Source: Pseudomonadota bacterium
GTDB taxonomy: Bacteria > Pseudomonadota > Alphaproteobacteria > Acetobacterales > Acetobacteraceae
Reading direction: 5' to 3'
NCBI GenBank assembly: GCA_021845835.1
Contig: JAJZVE010000149.1
Coordinates: forward strand, 1-9,000
DNA length: 9,000 nt
Position numbers and translations under genes: made by a program. Under the pieces are notes generated by a model, which saw only the letters and a program-made list of their open reading frames with translations, did no database searches and was not told where the DNA came from. Positions 6,284-9,000 of this stretch are shown piece by piece. Positions within the stretch are counted from its first letter, which is position 1. Each line of letters begins with the position of its first letter.

Positions 6284-7645
6284 TCACAGCGTCTTCGCCA
6301 CCTCGCCGATCGCCTGGTCGATGACGCCGACGATGGTGTCGGCCTCGCCCGCGGTCAGGCAGAGCGGCGGCGAAAACGACAGCGCGTCGTTCGGCAGCGG
6401 CCGGAAGATCACGCCGAGCTCGCGCGCCCGCCGCGAGATCCGGTCGGCCACGGCGAGTTCGGGGGCGAACAGCGCGCGCGTCTTGCGGTCGCGCACGAGC
6501 TGTACCCGGCCGAGCAGACCGACGCCATCGACGAAGCCGACGATCTCGTGCTTCGCGAGGCCCTTGAGGCCGTCGAGCAGGCGGCTGCCGATTCGCCTGG
6601 CGTTGCCGGCGAGATCCTCGTTCTCGATGATGTCGAGATTGGCCAGGGCAGCGGCGCAGGCGGTCGGATGGCCGCTGTAGGTATTGCCGTGGCGGAACGC
6701 GCCGCGTGCTTCGTTCCTGTAGAAGGTCTCGAACACTTCCTGGCGGACCGCGGTGGCGCCGAGCGGCAGGTAGCCGCTGGTGATGCCCTTGGCGAACGTC
6801 ATGATGTCCGGACTGACGCCCCAGTGACGGGCGCCGAACATGTCGCCGGTGCGGCCGAAGCCGGTGATGACCTCATCGAAAATCAGCAGGACGTCGTGGC
6901 GCGTCGCGATCTCGCGCAGTTCCCGCAGGTAGCCTTCGGGCGGCACGATGACGCCGCCGGCGCCCTGCACAGGTTCGACGATGATCGCTGCGACCGTATG
7001 CGGACCTTCGAACCTGATCACCCGTTCGAGCGCCTCGGCGCACGCCTTGCCGAAGCCCTCGTCCGGTGCGTCAACCTCGCGCAGGTAGGGGTCGGGGCAG
7101 GGCGCGTGGCGGAAGCCGGGCAGCAGCGGCTCGAACATGGCGCGGTTGACGGCCATGCCGGTGGCGCTGAGCGCGCCGAGGGTGACGCCATGATAGGCGC
7201 GGCTGCGCGAGATGACCTTGTATTTCTCGGCCTTGCTCCTGAGCTTCCAGTACTGGCGGGCGATCTTCAGCGCCGTCTCGACCGCCTCGGAACCGCTGCC
7301 GGAGAAGAACACCTTGTCCATGCCTTCCGGTTCGAGCATCCGGACCAGCCGCTCGGCGAGTTCGACGGAAGGCAGGTTGGTGAAGCCCTCGAAGCAGGAG
7401 AACCAGGGCAGCGTCTGCATCTGGCGGTACGCCGCCTCGACGATCTCCTGCCGTCCGTAGCCGGCGTTGACCAGCCAGAGCGAGGCGTGGGCGTCGATGT
7501 ATTCGCGGTCGTCGATGTCATAGACCTTCGACCCCTTGCCCCGCACGATCGGCAGCAGCCCATGCTCCTCGACGTAGCGGGTGCGGGTGAAAGGTGACCA
7601 GCGGTACTTGAGGGCGCGTTCCTTGATCGTGTCGTTTGCGCTCAT
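6284..7645 (-). CDS. Class III pyridoxal-phosphate aminotransferase (omega-aminotransferase type)
   Basis: This 453-residue cytoplasmic enzyme moves an amino group, typically from an omega-amine or omega-amino acid to pyruvate or another keto acid. Family landmarks in order: WSPFTRTRYVEEHG (16-29), GSKVYDIDDREYIDAHASLW (38-57), the cofactor-phosphate loop SGSGSEAVETALKIAR (115-130), AYHGVTLGALSATG (150-163) with the ring-stacking aromatic residue, the pyridine-nitrogen aspartate Asp257 in DEVITGFGRTG, the Schiff-base Lys286 in TFAKGITSGYLPLGA, and GNTYSGHPTACAAALAN (320-336). It resembles taurine-, beta-alanine- or putrescine-pyruvate aminotransferases and BioA, but substrate cannot be read from sequence. 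The open frame extends 66 codons upstream into the SDR gene. That extension is compositionally odd and not family-like, so ATG 7645 is chosen; its AGAAAGG ribosome site is weak, about 12 bases away. Position between SDR and hydroxylase genes suggests a pathway step producing or consuming an amino group. Confidence 0.94.
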   Translation of the reverse strand: MSANDTIKERALKYRWSPFTRTRYVEEHGLLPIVRGKGSKVYDIDDREYIDAHASLWLVNAGYGRQEIVEAAYRQMQTLPWFSCFEGFTNLPSVELAERLVRMLEPEGMDKVFFSGSGSEAVETALKIARQYWKLRSKAEKYKVISRSRAYHGVTLGALSATGMAVNRAMFEPLLPGFRHAPCPDPYLREVDAPDEGFGKACAEALERVIRFEGPHTVAAIIVEPVQGAGGVIVPPEGYLRELREIATRHDVLLIFDEVITGFGRTGDMFGARHWGVSPDIMTFAKGITSGYLPLGATAVRQEVFETFYRNEARGAFRHGNTYSGHPTACAAALANLDIIENEDLAGNARRIGSRLLDGLKGLAKHEIVGFVDGVGLLGRVQLVRDRKTRALFAPELAVADRISRRARELGVIFRPLPNDALSFSPPLCLTAGEADTIVGVIDQAIGEVAKTL

Positions 7646-7670
7646 GTCGGCTCGCAGCCTTTCTGATGGC

Positions 7671-7686
7671 GCGCCCGGATGGGCGC
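7671..7686 (-). repeat. Hairpin just upstream of the aminotransferase start
   Basis: GCGCCC and GGGCGC, separated by four bases, form a perfect 6-base-pair stem, 25 bases before the ATG at 7645 on the minus strand. It would lie in the untranslated leader if transcription reads through from the SDR gene. Function unknown; its nearness to the weak ribosome site could affect translation. Confidence 0.35.
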
Positions 7687-7727
7687 TGTTGCACATCTGG
7701 CCCGGTCGCACGGGCGGAGTCCGTCCA

Positions 7728-7754
7728 GGCCCTTCGCGGGCCGAACCTCGGCCC
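7728..7754 (-). repeat. Two mutually exclusive hairpins after the SDR gene
   Basis: In the 175-base gap between the SDR gene and the aminotransferase gene (7646-7820), GGGCCGA-acc-TCGGCCC (7738-7754) is a perfect 7-base-pair hairpin. Its GGGCC arm can instead pair with GGCCC at 7728-7732 across a 5-base loop (7728-7742). On the minus strand the larger hairpin is made first. There is no T-run, so this is not a classical intrinsic terminator; attenuation, RNA processing or mere GC-rich chance are possible. Confidence 0.3.
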
Positions 7755-7820
7755 CGCTGCGGAGCGTGCCTGGCATCCTCAGACGCGCCCCGCCGTGTCG
7801 ATCGGCCACGGAACTCGACA

Positions 7821-8603
7821 CTAGACGTCCCAGCCGCCGTCAACGGCGACTTCGTGGCCGGTCATCTGACGGCTCTCCTCGCTGACGAGGAACAGCACGG
7901 CGTTGGCGACGTCCTCCGACTCGGTGACGCGCTGCAGCGCCATGTCGTCGATATACTCCTGATAGACCTGCTCGGTGGTCCAGCCGCGCCGCTTGGCCTT
8001 GCCCTCGCACAGCTTGTCCATGCGCGGGCCCTTGACGATGCCGGGGCAGACGACGTTGACGTTGATGTTGTATTCGCCGACGTCGAGCGCCACCGTGCGG
8101 GTCACTCCGCGCACCGCCCATTTCGACGCGCTGTAGGCCGTGCGGTAGCGATAGCCGCGCAGCCCCGAGGTGCCGCCGATGTTGACGATCTTGCCGCTTT
8201 TCCGCTTGATCATGTGGGGCACCGTGTACTTGATCGGCAGGAAGGTGCCGATGACATTGGTGCGCAGCATCAGCTCGAAGTCTTCCGGCTCGATCTCCCA
8301 CACCGGCGTCTCGATCGGGCCGGTCATGCCGGCGACGTTGACCAGGATGTCGATCCTGCCGTCGAAGAAGCTGGCAGCCCGCGTCACCATCGCCTCGACA
8401 TCCTTGGCGTTGGTCACGTCGGCCCTGACGATCTCGACCCTGCGGCCCATCGCGCGGATGTTGGCCGCCACCGGCTCGATCGCCGCCACGTCGCGCCCGG
8501 CGAGCACCAGGTCGGCGCCCTCCCGCGCCAGCGTCTCGCTGATCGCCTGCCCCATCCCTTTCGCCGGACCCGTGATAATGCCTGTCTTGTTGAGCAGTCG
8601 CAT
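7821..8603 (-). CDS. Short-chain dehydrogenase/reductase (SDR, classical)
   Basis: This 260-residue cytoplasmic NAD(P)-dependent oxidoreductase interconverts an alcohol and a carbonyl. The Rossmann fold opens with the glycine motif TGPAKGMG (11-18). ADVT (61-64) and NVAG (89-92, a variant of NNAG) follow, then the catalytic tetrad Asn116, Ser146, Tyr157 and Lys161 (YSASK), and PG at 187-188 before the substrate loop. LAGR at 34-37 puts an arginine after the second strand, often a sign of NADP preference, but this is only suggestive. Length is typical. The ATG at 8603 has GAGAGGG 4 bases upstream. It starts 27 bases after the hydantoinase B-type gene, so the two are probably co-transcribed; 175 hairpin-rich bases separate it from the aminotransferase gene. 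Substrate unknown; a hydroxy or keto intermediate of the same pathway is the likely role. Confidence 0.94.
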   Translation of the reverse strand: MRLLNKTGIITGPAKGMGQAISETLAREGADLVLAGRDVAAIEPVAANIRAMGRRVEIVRADVTNAKDVEAMVTRAASFFDGRIDILVNVAGMTGPIETPVWEIEPEDFELMLRTNVIGTFLPIKYTVPHMIKRKSGKIVNIGGTSGLRGYRYRTAYSASKWAVRGVTRTVALDVGEYNINVNVVCPGIVKGPRMDKLCEGKAKRRGWTTEQVYQEYIDDMALQRVTESEDVANAVLFLVSEESRQMTGHEVAVDGGWDV

Positions 8604-8607
8604 GTCA

Positions 8608-8614
8608 CCCTCTC
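8608..8614 (-). promoter_or_regulatory. Ribosome binding site of the SDR gene
   Basis: GAGAGGG on the minus strand ends 4 bases before the ATG at 8603, in the 27-base gap after the hydantoinase B-type gene. It supports the chosen start. Confidence 0.6.
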
Positions 8615-8630
8615 TTTGCTTCGAGATGTC

Positions 8631-9000
8631 CTACGGCCGGCCGTAGCCGCCGCCGCCGCAGCTTTCCAGAATGATCCGGTCGCCCGTGGAGAGACGCAGA
8701 TTGGCCTTGCCTTTGACCTCCCTGCGTTCGCCGTCGGCGGTGACGAGACTGACGCGGAACGGTGCGCCCGCTGCGCCGCCCTGCAGCCCATAGGGCGGGA
8801 TGATTCGCCGCTCGAACATGCTGGTAAGCGAGACATCGCCGGTCAGCATGCGGTACTCGCGCAATAGCCCGTCACCGCCGCGATGCGCGCCGGCGCCGCC
8901 CGAACCCCGCCGCAGCGTCTGCCGCACGACCGCGATGGGATATTCCGCCTCGATGACCTCGGCGGGCGTGTTCATCACGTTTGACATGTGGACGCGCACG
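8631..9000 (-). CDS. Hydantoinase B/oxoprolinase family protein, C-terminal part (partial at window edge)
   Basis: Only the last 122 residues are inside the window; the gene runs in from beyond 9000. Landmarks of the HyuB family C-terminus are clear: VHMSNVMNTPAEVIEAEYP (the usual H-x-xN-x-xNTP-x-E stretch), GSGGAGAHRGGDGLLREYR, PPYGLQGGAAG and the glycine-rich end GGGGYGRP before TAG at 8631. Family members act with a HyuA partner in ATP-dependent opening of cyclic amides (5-oxoproline, N-methylhydantoin) or, in more distant relatives, ketone carboxylation. A HyuA-type gene would be expected just outside the right edge, upstream in transcription. Internal methionines here are not starts, because the conserved domain continues through them. 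It is the first visible gene of the minus-strand run, 27 bases before the SDR gene. Confidence 0.9.
   Translation of the reverse strand, partial: VRVHMSNVMNTPAEVIEAEYPIAVVRQTLRRGSGGAGAHRGGDGLLREYRMLTGDVSLTSMFERRIIPPYGLQGGAAGAPFRVSLVTADGERREVKGKANLRLSTGDRIILESCGGGGYGRP

Noticed and set aside
5711..7597. A 628-codon open frame on the plus strand, opposite the FAD-subunit and aminotransferase genes
   Set aside because: It spans two real genes and the gap between them on the opposite strand, has no family motif, and is explained by codon bias of the true genes.
7646..7843. N-terminal 66-codon extension of the aminotransferase
   Set aside because: It would overlap the SDR gene, is rich in Arg, Gly and Ser without similarity to class III aminotransferases, and the family N-terminus begins right after the ATG at 7645.
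7581..8867. A 428-codon open frame on the plus strand, opposite the SDR gene
   Set aside because: It is antisense to the SDR gene and parts of both neighbours; composition is that of a shadow frame.

Overview
This is a G+C-rich bacterial window, by eye about two thirds G+C with strongly G/C-biased third codon positions. Gene content and codon use fit a proteobacterium, most plausibly an alphaproteobacterium (a Hyphomicrobiales- or Rhodospirillales-like soil organism). A betaproteobacterium cannot be excluded. I see no rRNA, tRNA, CRISPR array, insertion sequence, phage gene or attachment site.

Layout. The first 60 bases hold the probable 3' end of a plus-strand gene. It converges on a minus-strand gene for a secreted LivK-type ABC substrate-binding protein (164-1297). 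A 312-base intergenic region (1298-1609) separates that gene from a divergent plus-strand IclR-family regulator (1610-2413). The regulator converges, across 42 bases, on a long minus-strand run that enters from beyond the right edge. In transcription order this run is: the C-terminal part of a hydantoinase B/oxoprolinase-type protein (8631-9000), an SDR oxidoreductase (7821-8603), a class III PLP aminotransferase (6284-7645), and a three-subunit molybdenum hydroxylase. The hydroxylase genes are ordered FAD subunit (5296-6162), [2Fe-2S] subunit (4795-5280) and molybdopterin subunit (2456-4798).

How the genes may work together. The three hydroxylase genes are tightly coupled, with a 15-base gap and then a 4-base overlap. 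They are in coxMSL order, but the large subunit carries an AFRGFGG motif rather than the AYRCSFR loop of true CO dehydrogenase, so it should hydroxylate an organic substrate such as an N-heterocycle, purine-like compound or aldehyde. The neighbouring hydantoinase B, aminotransferase and SDR suggest a catabolic route: ring hydroxylation to a lactam or cyclic amide, ring opening, then amino-group and carbonyl handling. The binding protein would capture the substrate or a related compound, and the IclR protein would be the local regulator. The enzyme families are well supported by motifs. The substrate and the order of steps are inference.

Nothing here is a clearly new kind of system. The items most worth a second look are the unassigned catabolic cassette as a whole, the orphan binding protein, and hairpin-rich DNA in the 175-base gap ahead of the aminotransferase gene.
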